Part shown: piece after piece, positions 5,687 through 6,560 of the stretch | How positions within the stretch are numbered: position 1 is the first letter of the stretch | How the letters are laid out: each line of letters starts with the position of its first letter | Assembly (NCBI GenBank): GCA_024277555.1 | Contig: JAJRUY010000295.1 | Span: 1-6,560 of the forward strand | Length of the DNA: 6,560 nt | Direction: 5' to 3' | Origin: Gammaproteobacteria bacterium | Lineage (GTDB): Bacteria > Pseudomonadota > Gammaproteobacteria > Chromatiales > Chromatiaceae | Notes under the pieces: model-generated | Seen by the model: the letters and a program-made list of their open reading frames with translations, nothing else | Databases searched by the model: none | Told to the model about the DNA's origin: nothing | Translations under genes and position numbers: made by a program

Positions 5687-5754
5687 TGGATTCCGGGCAA
5701 CAACAATGGGGACGGGAGCTGGACTCCAGGAAGATGCCGGATCAGAAATAGGCA
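5687..5754. other. Short convergent intergenic region without a clear terminator
   Basis: These 68 bp separate the stops of two convergent genes. Only weak pairing is seen: CTGG ACT CCAG (5719-5729) and an imperfect outer pair, TTCCGG (5692-5697) with CCGGAT (5736-5741). No T-tract follows on either strand, so an intrinsic terminator is not supported. Confidence 0.5.
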
Positions 5755-6560
5755 TCAATACGCTTTCTTGTCCACAAACCCCTTGAACACGGTCATCACA
5801 ATGATCTTCAGATCCAGCCACAATGACCAGTTCTCAATATAATAAAGGTCATACTCCACCCGCTTTTCCATCTTGTCCAAGGTATCCGTCTCTCCTCGCC
5901 AGCCATTGATTTGCGCCCAGCCAGTGATTCCCGGTTTTACCCGGTGACGCTGCATATAGGCCTCCACCTGATCCTTGTATAACTCGTTGTGCGCCAGTGC
6001 ATGAGGGCGGGGGCCCACGATAGACATACGCCCCTGGAGCACATTGAAAAACTGCGGCAGCTCATCCAGACTGGTGCGCCGCAGAAAGGCGCCGAAGCGC
6101 GTTACCCTGGAATCGCCCTTCGTTGCCTGGGTCACCTGCCCTTCCTGTTCCTGATGTATCTTCATGGTGCGGAACTTGTAAACCTTGATCGGCCTGCCAT
6201 CCCAGCCATGACGTTTTTGCTTGAACAGAACCGGGCCGGGTGAACTAAACTTCACCCCCACCGCAATCAAAACCATCAAGGGACTAACCAACACCAGGAT
6301 CAACGCCGCCAGAACCCGATCCTCCACAGCTTTCAATACACGGTTTACTCCCTGCATGGGCGAGGAGCGAAGATCCAGCACCGGAACCCCGGCAACCTCT
6401 GTAACCGAATGATTCAGCAGGTGAAACCCGAAAATATCCGGCACCAGACGAACATTTACCGTACTGTGGCGAAGCATTTGCAACACCTCGCGCATGCGTT
6501 CTTCCGCCCGCAAGGGCAACGCCAGCCATATTTCGTCGATATGTTTTTTCTCTGCCTCCA
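5755..6560 (-). CDS. Undecaprenyl-phosphate sugar phosphotransferase, WcaJ-like (partial; C-terminal 267 residues, N-terminus beyond right edge)
   Basis: This is a polyprenyl-phosphate hexose-1-phosphate transferase, which starts a repeat unit by moving a sugar phosphate (often glucose-1-P) from a nucleotide sugar to undecaprenyl phosphate at the inner membrane. Numbered from the first complete codon, residues 1-65 are the end of the N-terminal CoA-binding-like domain (IDEIWLALPL, then RHSTVNVRLVPDIFGF). A hydrophobic membrane segment lies at about 82-101. The bacterial sugar transferase domain follows, with KVYKFRTMK (125-133), TSLDELPQFFNVLQG (162-176; the catalytic Asp-Glu pair is D165-E166), MSIVGPRPH (178-186) and KPGITGWAQINGWRGET (208-224). 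The N-terminal fragment plus core favours the long WcaJ/EpsB-type class over short PglC-type enzymes. The frame is open to the window edge, so the in-frame TTG at 6519 is not the start. It is convergent with the co-polymerase gene; both probably serve one exopolysaccharide pathway. Confidence 0.93.
   Translation of the reverse strand, partial: EAEKKHIDEIWLALPLRAEERMREVLQMLRHSTVNVRLVPDIFGFHLLNHSVTEVAGVPVLDLRSSPMQGVNRVLKAVEDRVLAALILVLVSPLMVLIAVGVKFSSPGPVLFKQKRHGWDGRPIKVYKFRTMKIHQEQEGQVTQATKGDSRVTRFGAFLRRTSLDELPQFFNVLQGRMSIVGPRPHALAHNELYKDQVEAYMQRHRVKPGITGWAQINGWRGETDTLDKMEKRVEYDLYYIENWSLWLDLKIIVMTVFKGFVDKKAY

Noticed and set aside
1..6560. CRISPR array, tRNA or rRNA genes, intact insertion sequence.
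   Set aside because: No regularly spaced repeats, no tRNA-like cloverleaf or rRNA sequence recognised, and no transposase frame; coding density is filled by the genes listed.

Overview
The window looks like the chromosome of a proteobacterium, most likely gammaproteobacterial, with moderate GC. The basis is the block pilU-pilT on the minus strand, divergent from a yggS-proC-yggT operon on the plus strand, a gene order well known from Pseudomonas and relatives. Genus cannot be read from the window.

Layout. 1-555 (-) is the N-terminal half of PilU, cut by the window edge. 556-830 is a non-coding gap that holds a REP-type palindromic element (616-683), followed on the minus strand by a T-tract, and then a separate long inverted repeat (685-818). 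831-1868 (-) is a complete PilT. 1869-2051 is the divergent control region, with a plus-strand promoter-like -10 box, a G-quadruplex-type motif on the pilT strand and a 12-codon leader ORF whose stop overlaps the yggS start. 2052-4137 (+) is the tightly overlapped operon yggS (PLP homeostasis), proC (last step of proline synthesis) and yggT (membrane protein). 4138-4289 is a scar: what look like the last codons of a vapB-like antitoxin and the first ~25 codons of a VapC PIN-domain toxin. 4289-5686 (+) is a polysaccharide co-polymerase (Wzz/chain-length family) with a long periplasmic coiled coil. 5755-6560 (-) is the C-terminal part of an undecaprenyl-phosphate sugar phosphotransferase of the WcaJ type, running off the right edge.

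How it fits together. The left two thirds is a conserved housekeeping/type IV pilus block: PilT and PilU power pilus retraction, while YggS, ProC and YggT are translated from one coupled message. The right third is the edge of an exopolysaccharide or capsule locus: a chain-length regulator facing the enzyme that loads the first sugar phosphate onto the lipid carrier. The toxin-antitoxin scar lies exactly at the boundary and may mark the point where the two regions were joined.

No wholly new system is evident. The best leads are non-coding or relic features: the inverted repeat between pilT and pilU, the coupled leader ORF before yggS, the vapBC scar, and the G-rich pilT leader.
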